From assembly GCA_016714225.1 (NCBI GenBank), contig JADJNS010000009.1, positions 124,001 to 188,000 of the forward strand: a DNA stretch of 64,000 bases. Direction: 5' to 3'. The notes under the pieces are model-generated. The model was not told where the DNA came from. It was given only the letters and a program-made list of their open reading frames with translations, and did not search any database. The position numbers and the translations under genes are program-made. Origin of the DNA: Archangiaceae bacterium (GTDB lineage: Bacteria; Myxococcota; Myxococcia; Myxococcales; Myxococcaceae). Below, one piece after another: positions 49,875-57,884 of the stretch (the stretch's first letter is position 1; the number at the start of each line of letters is the position of its first letter).

Positions 49875-51451
49875 TGCGCCGACTCCTCGATGCAGCGGCT
49901 CTTCAGGCTGAACCGGTAGTCGCGGAGCTCGTCGTTCCAGTACTCGTCTTTGAAGCGGAAGGCGATCTGCCCGTCTTTGAGCCGCTCTTCCTCGATGTCC
50001 TTCACCAGCTTCGAGCCCTTCTTCACGCGCTCGTAGAGCTTCAAGCCCACTTCGTATTCCATCAGGCGCACCTGCTCAGACGCCCGCAAGAGCTTGTCGG
50101 CCTCGGCGCGGGTCGCGTCGCGCAGGCGCTCCATGTACACGCGCGTCGCCTCGGCGCGCGACAGGTCGTAGAGCCGGGTCATGTAGCTGAACATGCGATC
50201 GCCGAACGCGCCGGCGTACTTGCCCAGCTTCTCGCCCTCGAGCTCGATCGACTCGAGAAAGCGCCGCGCCCGGCGGGCCGGGCCTCGCGCCGCCGCCGCG
50301 CGCTTGAGCCGCGCGTCTTTGGTGAGGTCTTCACGCTCGCGAATCGCGTCGAGCGACTCGGCGTACTTGCGGGTCAGCTCTTTCGCCGCGCGCTTGGCGG
50401 GCAGGTAGTGGCACAGGTCGCGGTAGATGAACGCGCGCAAGAGGTACTTGTCGGGCAGGAACTCGTCGCGAAAGCTCGGTGCGTCCAACGTGGTGAGAAT
50501 GCCCATCGCGGCGTGAATCTCTCCCAGCTGGTAACGCGTCCACGCCTCTTCCAGGTAGAGCGTGGCGCGGCCGGCGTCGAGCTCGGGCAGCTTCACCAGC
50601 GCGTAGGCCTCGAGCGCGCCCTTGTAGTCGCGCTGCTCGTAGCGCAGCCGCGCCACCGCCAGCATCGCGTCGTTGCGCGCCTCTTGGGTCAGCTTCTCGT
50701 CCTGCGACAGCTCGAGGAACTGGTCGATCATCTCCTTGGGCGCTTCTTTCTTCGAGGTCTTCAGCCGCGTGACCAGCATCGCGTACTTGGCGCGCGACGC
50801 TTCGGCCGAGCCCTCGGCGAGCTTGCTGAAGTGGGTGGTGGCCCAGCGCTCGTTGCCGACCCGCAGGTCGACCAGCCCCTGCTGGTAGTGCGCGTAGCCG
50901 GCGATGTCTTCGGGCAGAAAGCCCAGGTCGAGGGCGCCGAACACCTGCTCGTCGATCATCACCTCGTCGTGGGGAATGTCGGTGAGCGCGCGCAGCTCTT
51001 CCATCGCCTTGGGGAGCACCGCGGGGTTGCTGCGCTCGCGGGCGATGCGCGCCAGGTACACGCCGCCGGCGTGCTTGAGCCCCAGGTCGATGAGCGACTT
51101 GGCCAAGAAGAACTGCGCCCAGGCGTAGTTCTCGTCGGTCTGCGGCATGCCCTCGGTGTACGTGAAGAGCGCGGCCGCGGCTTCTTTGGGGTAGCCCAGG
51201 AAGTAGTTCTCGAGCGCCTTGTCGAAGCTCTTGGGGTCGATCTTCTGCGGCTCGGCCGGAGCCGGCGCGGCTTCTTCTTTCTTGGCGTCGGCGACCGGAG
51301 CAGCGGCGGCCTTGGGCTGCTCGGCCGGCTTCGCGTCTTTCTGCTTCGCGTCAGCCTGCTCGCCGGTCACCGGGTCGGTCTTGGCGCCGCCTTGCGGAGC
51401 CGCCGCGCCCATCAGCGAGGTCACGACCACGAGTACGAACGGGCCTCTCAT
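49871..51451 (-). CDS. TPR-like periplasmic protein, GltC/NfsC-like
   Basis: 526 residues from ATG 51451, which has GAGGTGAC directly upstream; the frame continues upstream only opposite the barrel gene. A signal peptide (MRGPFVLVVVTSLMGAAAP) is followed by a Lys/Ala/Pro/Glu-rich low-complexity segment (about 20-75). The rest is an alpha-helical repeat solenoid. Order in the cluster (barrel, barrel, this protein, GltD-like) is the same as the gltB-gltA-gltC arrangement known from Myxococcus. The stop overlaps the GltD-like start. GltC tethers the periplasmic and outer-membrane parts in the gliding model. Confidence 0.75.
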   Translation of the reverse strand: MRGPFVLVVVTSLMGAAAPQGGAKTDPVTGEQADAKQKDAKPAEQPKAAAAPVADAKKEEAAPAPAEPQKIDPKSFDKALENYFLGYPKEAAAALFTYTEGMPQTDENYAWAQFFLAKSLIDLGLKHAGGVYLARIARERSNPAVLPKAMEELRALTDIPHDEVMIDEQVFGALDLGFLPEDIAGYAHYQQGLVDLRVGNERWATTHFSKLAEGSAEASRAKYAMLVTRLKTSKKEAPKEMIDQFLELSQDEKLTQEARNDAMLAVARLRYEQRDYKGALEAYALVKLPELDAGRATLYLEEAWTRYQLGEIHAAMGILTTLDAPSFRDEFLPDKYLLRAFIYRDLCHYLPAKRAAKELTRKYAESLDAIREREDLTKDARLKRAAAARGPARRARRFLESIELEGEKLGKYAGAFGDRMFSYMTRLYDLSRAEATRVYMERLRDATRAEADKLLRASEQVRLMEYEVGLKLYERVKKGSKLVKDIEEERLKDGQIAFRFKDEYWNDELRDYRFSLKSRCIEESAQ

Positions 51452-51462
51452 GTCACCTCTCG

Positions 51463-52071
51463 TCACGAACCGAAGTTGAGCGCGAGCATCAGGTTGATCT
51501 GCAGCACCTGCTCGGGCCGTTCTTTCAAGACCACGTTGTCGGTGACCTCGAGCCGGTAGCTCACGTACTTGTTCTGGAACACCCGCACCCCGCCGCCCAC
51601 GTTGACCGCAGGGCGAAACGCGTTGGTGTACTTGAACACCGTCGCGCCGAGCAGCAGGTAGGCCTCGGCGTAGATGACCGCTTTGTTGAGAATCGCCGTC
51701 TTCCCGTAGAACGGCGTGAACATCAGGTCGCTGCCGACGAAGAACTGCACCACGTCGATGGTGGTGGGCAGCACCCCGTAGGTCTTCTCGAGCTCGCCCT
51801 TGAGGCCGGTGCTCCAGTTGTAGCCGTACGCGCCGCGCCCCACCTGCCACGCGAAGAGATCGGTGAAGTGGTAGACGAAGGCCACCTGCCCGTAGATCTG
51901 CTTGGTGAAGGCGTCGAGCGGCAGCACCCCCACCGCGATGTCGAACTCGGTCGACATGCGGTACGCGCGGTCTTGAATCGCCGCCACCGCGCCGGGGTTC
52001 TCGAGCTCGCTGGTCTGCGCCGAGGCGGCGGCGGTGGCGAGCAGGGCGAGCGTCAGTACAGGTCGTCTCAT
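51463..52071 (-). CDS. Outer-membrane beta-barrel protein, GltA/GltB-like (copy 2)
   Basis: 202 residues from ATG 52071. A signal peptide (MRRPVLTLALLATAAASA) precedes alternating hydrophobic strands (IDVVQFFVGSDLMFTPFYG, AEAYLLLGATVFKYTNAFRPAVNVGGG, LQINLMLALNFGS). It is a clear paralogue of the neighbouring gene at 52083-52709: both share AIQ-x-RAYR, G-x-T-VFKYTNAFRPA, VGGG-x-RVFQN and SYRLEV. GltA, GltB and GltH of the gliding machine are small barrels of this type. It lies 11 nt from both neighbours. Confidence 0.8.
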   Translation of the reverse strand: MRRPVLTLALLATAAASAQTSELENPGAVAAIQDRAYRMSTEFDIAVGVLPLDAFTKQIYGQVAFVYHFTDLFAWQVGRGAYGYNWSTGLKGELEKTYGVLPTTIDVVQFFVGSDLMFTPFYGKTAILNKAVIYAEAYLLLGATVFKYTNAFRPAVNVGGGVRVFQNKYVSYRLEVTDNVVLKERPEQVLQINLMLALNFGS

Positions 52072-52082
52072 CGTTCGCCCTC

Positions 52083-52709
52083 TCACTCGTTCGACCCGAT
52101 GTTGATGCACAGCATCAGGTTGATCGACAGCGCGTTGGTGAGGCCGCCGGTGAGCACGATGCTGTCGACCACCTCGAGGCGGTAGCTCAACACCCGGTTC
52201 TGGAACACGCGCAGGCCGCCGCCCACGTCGATCGCCGGGCGAAACGCGTTGGTGTACTTGAACACCGTCGCGCCCAGCTCGAGGTAGGCCTCGTAGTGAA
52301 TGACGAAGCGGTTGGCGACCGCCGACTTGCCGTAGAACGGCTTGAACAAGAGCTGGGTGCCGGCGAAGAACTGAATCGGGCTGAACGAGCCGGCGGTGAC
52401 GTTGAAGTCGCGCTCGAGCTGCTGCCGCAGCGAGCTGGCCCACGAGAACGCGTAGCCGCCCCGAATCTGCCAGCCCAGCGCGTCGGTGAAGTGCAGCGCC
52501 ATCGCGCCGCCCACGTGCACCTGCTTGGTGAACGGGTCGACCGGCATCAGCCCGGCCACCGCGGCGATCTCGTAGGTCAGGCGGTAGGCGCGCTCTTGAA
52601 TCGCCTGGTTCGAGCCGGGCGTCGGCTCATCGTCGGGCTGCCCGAAGGGAACCTGCGCCATCGCGCCTGGCCCGACCAGCAGAGCCGCCGCGAGGAAGAC
52701 GTGCTTCAC
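52083..52709 (-). CDS. Outer-membrane beta-barrel protein, GltA/GltB-like (copy 1)
   Basis: 208 residues from GTG 52709. A signal peptide (MKHVFLAAALLVGPGAMA) is followed by a short acidic linker, then barrel strands (WQIRGGYAFSWASSL, SAVANRFVIHYEAYLELGATVFKYTNAFRPA, LSINLMLCINIGSNE). It shares about half of its residues with the next gene, so the two arose by tandem duplication. The two could assemble as one outer-membrane pair, as GltA/GltB do. It starts the run of closely spaced genes that reaches 43366 and has 275 nt upstream. Confidence 0.8.
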   Translation of the reverse strand: MKHVFLAAALLVGPGAMAQVPFGQPDDEPTPGSNQAIQERAYRLTYEIAAVAGLMPVDPFTKQVHVGGAMALHFTDALGWQIRGGYAFSWASSLRQQLERDFNVTAGSFSPIQFFAGTQLLFKPFYGKSAVANRFVIHYEAYLELGATVFKYTNAFRPAIDVGGGLRVFQNRVLSYRLEVVDSIVLTGGLTNALSINLMLCINIGSNE

Positions 52710-52894
52710 GTTGAGAACCCCCTCGACGACACGAGTGGTTTGAGCGTCAAAGCGCCGTGACGGTACCAGTTTCCGATCGAAGTCGAGCCTTCAATGATTC
52801 GACGAGGGCCCGCACTCCCACATCGCCGCGAAATTTTTCTTGCGCGATTCGATATTGCCAACCCGAAAAAACCCGAGCGAAGCGAGGCCACCGA

Positions 52895-52930
52895 CGTGAG
52901 CGTGAACGTGAACGTGAACGTGAACGGCAG
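52895..52930. repeat. Hexamer array CGTGAG-(CGTGAA)x4-CGGCAG
   Basis: Six consecutive 6-nt units in the gap between the barrel gene and the FHA-TonB gene. The final CGTGAACGGCAG is identical to the end of the two-unit array at 32.0 kb. In plus-strand frame it would encode Val-Asn repeats, but no gene there is convincing. Confidence 0.9.
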
Positions 52931-52940
52931 TGTCAGCAGC

Positions 52941-52963
52941 CGAGCGGGCAGGGCACCCGCTCG
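52941..52963 (-). terminator. Possible terminator hairpin downstream of FHA-TonB gene
   Basis: 8-bp perfect stem cgagcggg / cccgctcg with a 7-nt loop, 21 nt after the stop of the GltG-like gene. No T-run follows on the minus strand, so it may be a Rho-assisted or attenuating structure. It separates that gene from the barrel operon. Confidence 0.45.
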
Positions 52964-52984
52964 AAGCGCGAGCTCAAGAAGCGT

Positions 52985-55024
52985 TCAGTACCCGACCGAG
53001 TTGAACATGAACGGGTAGCTGATCATCACGTTCCCGCCCTTGGCAGAGGGGAACTTCCAGGTCTTCAGGCTGGTCATGATGCAGCCCTCGACCGAGGCGT
53101 TCTTCATCGTCGAAGACTTGGTCTTCGCCGAGGTGACCGTGCCGCTGGTCGAGATGCCCCACTCGAGCACGATCTTGCCGGCCAGGCCGGGGTCTTTCAG
53201 CAGCGCGCGCTCGTAGCAGGCCCGCACCTCTTGAAGGTGCGAGTTCACCACCTTGGCGACCGCTTCCTTGTCGATCGACCCCGAAGCGGCAATCGAGCGC
53301 GCGGTCGCGTGCGTGACCGTCCCGCCGACGGCGCCCTTACCGATGTTGCCCGCGCCGAGCGCGCCGATGCCGCCGCCACCCTTGCCGCGCAGCACCTCGA
53401 GGCCCTTGGTGCCGAACCCGCCGCCGCCACCGCCGCCCATGCCGAAGGTGCCCAGCCCCGCGTTCGCGATCGGCGCCTTACCGATGAGGCCGCTCAGCTT
53501 GTAGTCTTTCGCGTCTTTCTTGCCCGGCCCGTTACCCAGCTTGTCGACGGCGGCGAGAATGTCTTTCATCGCCGGGCCGGCGGCGGCGATCTTCTCGATC
53601 GCCTTGAAGGTCTTCTTCACCTCGGCCTTGGCGACCACCTTGGGCAGGTCGACCTTCTTCTCCGGAGTCTTCTCGACCTTTTTCTCCGGCTTCTCTTTCA
53701 TCTTTTCGATCTTCTTCTCGATCTTCTTCTTCTCTTCCGGCTTGGGCGCGATGAGCCGCACCGCGACCGGCGGCACCGACTTGCCGTTGAAGTCGGGCCC
53801 GTCTTCGGGAGGGTGGGTGATGACGAAGAACCCGAACGCGCCGCCGAACAGGGTGAGGAAGAAGAGCGCCAGCCAGGGAACACCGCGCAGCGGGTTCACC
53901 CACGGCTTGGGAATCGGCGGCTGTACGTACGCCACCAGCACCATGTCGCTCTCACCCGAGAAGCGAACCGCCTGCCCGTCGGCGAGGGTGCAGTACCGCT
54001 TGCTGCCCGACGTCTCGAGCGCGTCGGGCTGCATCGGGTAGAAGTTGCCGTCGTCGCCGCGCTTCTCGACCGCCGCGCCGGCCGGCACGTACACGCGGTA
54101 CCCGGCCGACTTCTGCTCGGCCAGCAGCAGGCCCTTGCTGGGCACGTTGAAGCCCCACAGCGGCACGCCGGTCTTGACGTAGTCGTCCTGGTGGCCCAGC
54201 ACCGGCTTCTTCTGCTTGATGGTGCCGAAGCTGCACGCCGCGCGGCGGGTGTCGCCCCAGTACAGCTCGAAGAACAGCCGCGGCGCGCCCTTGCCCTCGC
54301 CGCGCGGAATGCTGGGGGCCGCCTTGCGCTTCGCCGAGAGCTTCGACGGGCGCTGCACCGAGGTCGGGGCTTCGCGCTCTTCGACGTGACCGCGCTTGCC
54401 GTGCGCAGGCGGCGGCACCCGAGCGATGGCGGGCGGCGGCGGAGGCGGCGCCTTGGCCACCGGCACGTGCGGAGGCGGAAAGAGCTCGAGGCTCTCCATG
54501 TCGAACGTCTCGGTGGCGGTGGGCTCGGGCACCGCGCGCAGGTGCACCGCGGGGCGCGCCTGCGGCACCGCGGGAGGCGCCGCGGGCGCGGCGGCCATGC
54601 GGCGGTTCGACACCACGGTCGAGCTGGCGCCCGACTGCGAGCCCTGCTTGGGGGCCTTCGGGCCGCCGAGCAGCGCGGCCACTTCGGGAGGAGGCGCGCC
54701 CTTCGCCGCCGGCTTCTGCGCCAGCACCCGCACCTTGAGGGTGAACGGGCCGCAGGCGATCTCGTCGACCGGCCGCACTTCGCACGCGGTGACGCGGTGG
54801 CCGTTGACGAACACGCCCGACGACGAGCCGGCGTCTTGAATCGCGACCTTGCCGTTCTGGAAGAAGAGGTTGGCGTGCGTCGAGTCGACGGTGGCGTCAT
54901 CGAGCCTGAGCTCGGCCGTGTCGGCCGAGCCGAGCACGTACTGGCCGGGCACGAAGACCTCTGTCCCCACCAGCAGGCCGTCGCGCAGAATGACGACCTG
55001 GAGAACCGCGGGCTGAGTGCTCAA
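52985..55024 (-). CDS. FHA-TM-TonB-like protein, GltG/PglI or NfsG-like
   Basis: 679 residues from TTG 55024 with GGAG 8 nt upstream. The cytoplasmic FHA domain (about 15-95) has VLGSADTAELRLDD, DSTHANLF and GSSSGVFVNG; it is somewhat degenerate at the Arg-Ser contacts. A Pro/Ala-rich linker, a small conserved domain (about 220-355) and a single membrane helix (about 375-397) follow. The periplasmic part has a Lys/Glu-rich helix (about 425-460), a Gly-rich stretch (GGGGGGGFGTKG, about 535) and a C-terminal AgmX/PglI-type TonB-like domain (about 590-679; VRACYERALL, GKIVLEWGISTSGTV). This is the GltG layout, linking cytoplasm to the outer membrane. Confidence 0.85.
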   Translation of the reverse strand: MSTQPAVLQVVILRDGLLVGTEVFVPGQYVLGSADTAELRLDDATVDSTHANLFFQNGKVAIQDAGSSSGVFVNGHRVTACEVRPVDEIACGPFTLKVRVLAQKPAAKGAPPPEVAALLGGPKAPKQGSQSGASSTVVSNRRMAAAPAAPPAVPQARPAVHLRAVPEPTATETFDMESLELFPPPHVPVAKAPPPPPPAIARVPPPAHGKRGHVEEREAPTSVQRPSKLSAKRKAAPSIPRGEGKGAPRLFFELYWGDTRRAACSFGTIKQKKPVLGHQDDYVKTGVPLWGFNVPSKGLLLAEQKSAGYRVYVPAGAAVEKRGDDGNFYPMQPDALETSGSKRYCTLADGQAVRFSGESDMVLVAYVQPPIPKPWVNPLRGVPWLALFFLTLFGGAFGFFVITHPPEDGPDFNGKSVPPVAVRLIAPKPEEKKKIEKKIEKMKEKPEKKVEKTPEKKVDLPKVVAKAEVKKTFKAIEKIAAAGPAMKDILAAVDKLGNGPGKKDAKDYKLSGLIGKAPIANAGLGTFGMGGGGGGGFGTKGLEVLRGKGGGGIGALGAGNIGKGAVGGTVTHATARSIAASGSIDKEAVAKVVNSHLQEVRACYERALLKDPGLAGKIVLEWGISTSGTVTSAKTKSSTMKNASVEGCIMTSLKTWKFPSAKGGNVMISYPFMFNSVGY

Positions 55025-55067
55025 TGTTGCATCTCCGTCGATCAGTTCGACTCGCGCTCAGGAAACT

Positions 55068-55436
55068 TCAGGTGTCGTACAGCGAGCCGACGATCTCGTC
55101 ACGAAAGCTGTCGCGCGTCTTGATCATCGACTTGGTCTTCAGCTCTTTGCGGTCGTACAGGTACACCGCGCCCGACTTGTTGGTCTGGCCCTGGATCAGC
55201 CGGTCATCGAAGTCGATGCGCGTCGGGCCGCGCGTCGGAGGCGGCGCTCCGGCCGGGGCTTCTTGCGCCGAGGCCTGCTCGGGCGGCCGGTTCACGTTGA
55301 CGCTCGGCGGCTTGCGCTCGGCCGGAGCCGAGGCCGCGGCGGGCTTGCCGCCCTTCTTCGCTCCGCCTTTCCCCGCGGCGGCTGCGGAGAACGAGAATGC
55401 GATCGCAAACACCACAGCCCACGCGAGATTACGCAT
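55068..55436 (-). CDS. Small secreted basic protein at head of Glt/Nfs-like cluster
   Basis: 122 residues from ATG 55436; TTG 55442 is an alternative. A signal peptide (MRNLAWAVVFAIAFSFSAAAA) precedes a Lys/Gly/Ala-rich and Pro-rich linker (about 20-65). The conserved-looking C-terminal segment has RIDFDDRLIQGQTNKSGAVYLYDRKEL and a RDSFRDEI helix. I do not recognise it with certainty; small secreted Cgl-type gliding proteins have a similar size. It is 43 nt upstream of the GltG-like gene on the same strand and divergent from the gene at 55506. Confidence 0.6.
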   Translation of the reverse strand: MRNLAWAVVFAIAFSFSAAAAGKGGAKKGGKPAAASAPAERKPPSVNVNRPPEQASAQEAPAGAPPPTRGPTRIDFDDRLIQGQTNKSGAVYLYDRKELKTKSMIKTRDSFRDEIVGSLYDT

Positions 55437-55505
55437 ACGCAAGAGCGAGACTAAAGCGAACGCGAGGCTTCATGGTCAAGGCTGCTCTCTCTTTCGCCGG
55501 ACGGT

Positions 55506-57884
55506 TTGTGGGGCCAACGCACACGCTGTGCGATTCTCTTCGGTGATCTGACATCGCCATCTCCCCACGCGTTCCGCTCGACGTGCGCCGGGCTGCTGCT
55601 GCTCTCTGCCGGAGCGCTGCTGCTCGAGCTCTCGCTCACCCGCGTGCTCTCGGTGGCGCTCTGGTACCACTTCGCCTTCATGGCGGTGAGCTCGGCGCTG
55701 TTCGGCTTCGGGCTCGCTGGCGTGGCGCTCTCGCTGCGCGCGCGCAAGATCGATCAGCAGGTGGTGGCGCTCGCCGCGACCGCGACGCCGGTGGCGGTGG
55801 CGGCCGGCTTCGCGCTGTTCAACGCGATTCCCTTCGAGCCGTTCTCGCTCGGGGTCGACCGGCTGCAGTGGCTGTGGTTTCCCCTCGCGCTGCTGACCCT
55901 GGCGGCGCCGTTCTTCGCCGCCGGCGTGGCGGTGGCGGCCACCCTCTCGCTCTACGCCGCGCAGGTGCACCGGCTCTACCTGTTCGACCTGGTCGGCGCG
56001 GGCCTGGGAGGCCTCGTCACCGTCGCCGTGGTGCCGGCGGTCGGGGGCACCGGCGCGGTGCTGTTCGCCGCGGCCCTCACCGCCGTCGGCGCGCTGCTGC
56101 TGGCGCGCGGGGTCGGCGCGAAGGGCGGGTGGACCTGGGCGAACGCCGGCCTCGCGGCCGTGCTGCTCGCCGCGGTGCCGCTGGCCGACCAGGTGCTGCC
56201 GCTGCGCATCAGCCGCGACAAGGTGATTCGCGGCGGCCAGTTCGCGCTGGCGGTGAAAGACCCCCGCTTCCACCTCGAGACCCGGTGGACGGCCGATTCC
56301 CGCGTCGACGTCTTCCAGCTCTCTCCCAGGGTGCGGCACGTCACCATCGACGCCGGCGCGTCGACGCTGCGGCTCGCCAGCGAAGGCCTGCTCGCGTCGC
56401 TGGGTGAGGACAACGAAGAGGCGTTCTTCTACCGGCTCTTCCCCGACGCGCGCGCGCTCATCGTCGGCTCGGCGGGCGGGCGCGAGCTGCTCATCGGCCT
56501 GCACGCGGGCGCCGCGCAGCTGGTGGGCGTCGAGGTGAACTCGGCGCTCAACGACCTGTTGCGCACCACCCAGGCCGACTTCACGCAGCGCATCGCCTTC
56601 GACCCGAGGGTGACCCTGGTCACCGACGAGGCGCGCAGCTTTCTCGAGCGCGACCCCAGCAAGTACCACCTCATTCACTGCCCGCACACCATCTCGAACG
56701 CGTCGCTCGCCTCGGGCTCGCTCACGCTCGCCGAGAGCTACCTGATGACCCGCGAGGCCTTCGAGGCGTACTTCGCTCACCTCTTGCCCGGCGGAGCGCT
56801 GCTCATCACCCGCCCCGAGGCGCACCTGCCGCGCCTGTTCGCCACCCTGCGCGCGGTGAGCGAGACCCCAGACCTGCCCCAGCGCGTGGCCGCGTGGCGC
56901 GCGCCCTCGGCCGAGGGCTTGAGCTTCGACTCGGGGGTGGTGATTCGCAACGTGCCGTTCACCCCGGCCGAGCTCGAGGCGCTCACCGCCGAGCTCTCGC
57001 GGCAGAAGCTCGAGCCGCTCTACCTGCCGGGCGCGGGGGCGGGCCTGTACCGCGACCTGCTCACCGCGAAAGACGTGAGCCAGGTGCCGCTGCCGTTTCC
57101 CGCCCTGCTGTTCCCCGCCACCGACGACCGGCCGTTCTTCAACCAGCGCGTGTCGCTCTCGCAGCTGACCTTCGCAGAGCTCGCCGACGTCTTCAGCCGC
57201 GGCAAGAAGTCGCGCAACGCGCTCGAAGACCGGCCCGTCGCCGAGGCCGCGATTCTGGTGCTGCTGATGCAGGCCACCCTGCTGGGCGTCGTCGCGATTC
57301 TGGTGCCGCTGGCGGTCTTTCGCCGCCGCGCGCTGAAGAGCGAGGGCCGGGTGAAGACCCTGCTCGCGTTCGGGGCGCTGGGCCTGGGCTACATCGTGCT
57401 CGAGCTGGCCTTCGTGCAGCGGCTCACCTTGTTTCTCGGACGGCCGGTGGTGGTGCTGGCGACCGTGCTGCCCGCGCTGCTCATCGCGTCGGGGCTGGGC
57501 AGCGGCTTCTCGCGGCGCTTCGTGGCGCCCGGGGCCCCGTGGCTGGCGTGCGTGGCGGCCGCCGGTGCCGCGGGCTTGAGCGCGCTGCTGGCGACCGGCA
57601 TCGCGCACTTCGCGCTCTCGGCCAGCGAGCCTGCGCGCGTGGGGCTGGCGCTGGTGGTGCTCTTTCCGGCGGGGTTCGCGATGGGCATGCCGTTTCCGCT
57701 GCTGGTGGCGAAGCTCGAGAAGACCTACCCCGAGCGCATACCCTGGGCGTGGGGCATCAACGGCTTCACCTCGGTGGTCGGCTCGGTGCTCGCCATCGTG
57801 GTGGGCATGGCGTTCGGCTACACCGCGGTTCTCGCGCTCGGCGTCGCGGCGTATGGTGCCGCTGCTCTCTCGGCGAGGAACTAA
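55506..57884 (+). CDS. Membrane-integrated spermidine-synthase-like protein
   Basis: 792 residues from a TTG (no better in-frame start). About seven hydrophobic helices in the first 215 residues are followed by a soluble SAM/spermidine-synthase-like Rossmann domain (about 240-480; motif IVGSAGGRELLIGL and VGVEVNSALNDLL, then DEARSFLERD). About six further helices span 570-790 (FGALGLGYIVLELAFVQRLTLFLG). This helix-Rossmann-helix layout is known from bacterial membrane 'spermidine synthase family' proteins of unproven activity. It starts divergently from the Glt-like cluster and ends directly at the next GTG. Confidence 0.8.
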   Translation: MWGQRTRCAILFGDLTSPSPHAFRSTCAGLLLLSAGALLLELSLTRVLSVALWYHFAFMAVSSALFGFGLAGVALSLRARKIDQQVVALAATATPVAVAAGFALFNAIPFEPFSLGVDRLQWLWFPLALLTLAAPFFAAGVAVAATLSLYAAQVHRLYLFDLVGAGLGGLVTVAVVPAVGGTGAVLFAAALTAVGALLLARGVGAKGGWTWANAGLAAVLLAAVPLADQVLPLRISRDKVIRGGQFALAVKDPRFHLETRWTADSRVDVFQLSPRVRHVTIDAGASTLRLASEGLLASLGEDNEEAFFYRLFPDARALIVGSAGGRELLIGLHAGAAQLVGVEVNSALNDLLRTTQADFTQRIAFDPRVTLVTDEARSFLERDPSKYHLIHCPHTISNASLASGSLTLAESYLMTREAFEAYFAHLLPGGALLITRPEAHLPRLFATLRAVSETPDLPQRVAAWRAPSAEGLSFDSGVVIRNVPFTPAELEALTAELSRQKLEPLYLPGAGAGLYRDLLTAKDVSQVPLPFPALLFPATDDRPFFNQRVSLSQLTFAELADVFSRGKKSRNALEDRPVAEAAILVLLMQATLLGVVAILVPLAVFRRRALKSEGRVKTLLAFGALGLGYIVLELAFVQRLTLFLGRPVVVLATVLPALLIASGLGSGFSRRFVAPGAPWLACVAAAGAAGLSALLATGIAHFALSASEPARVGLALVVLFPAGFAMGMPFPLLVAKLEKTYPERIPWAWGINGFTSVVGSVLAIVVGMAFGYTAVLALGVAAYGAAALSARN

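Noticed and set aside
52895..52930. CRISPR-like array
   Set aside because: Units are contiguous 6-mers without spacers; it is a simple tandem repeat.
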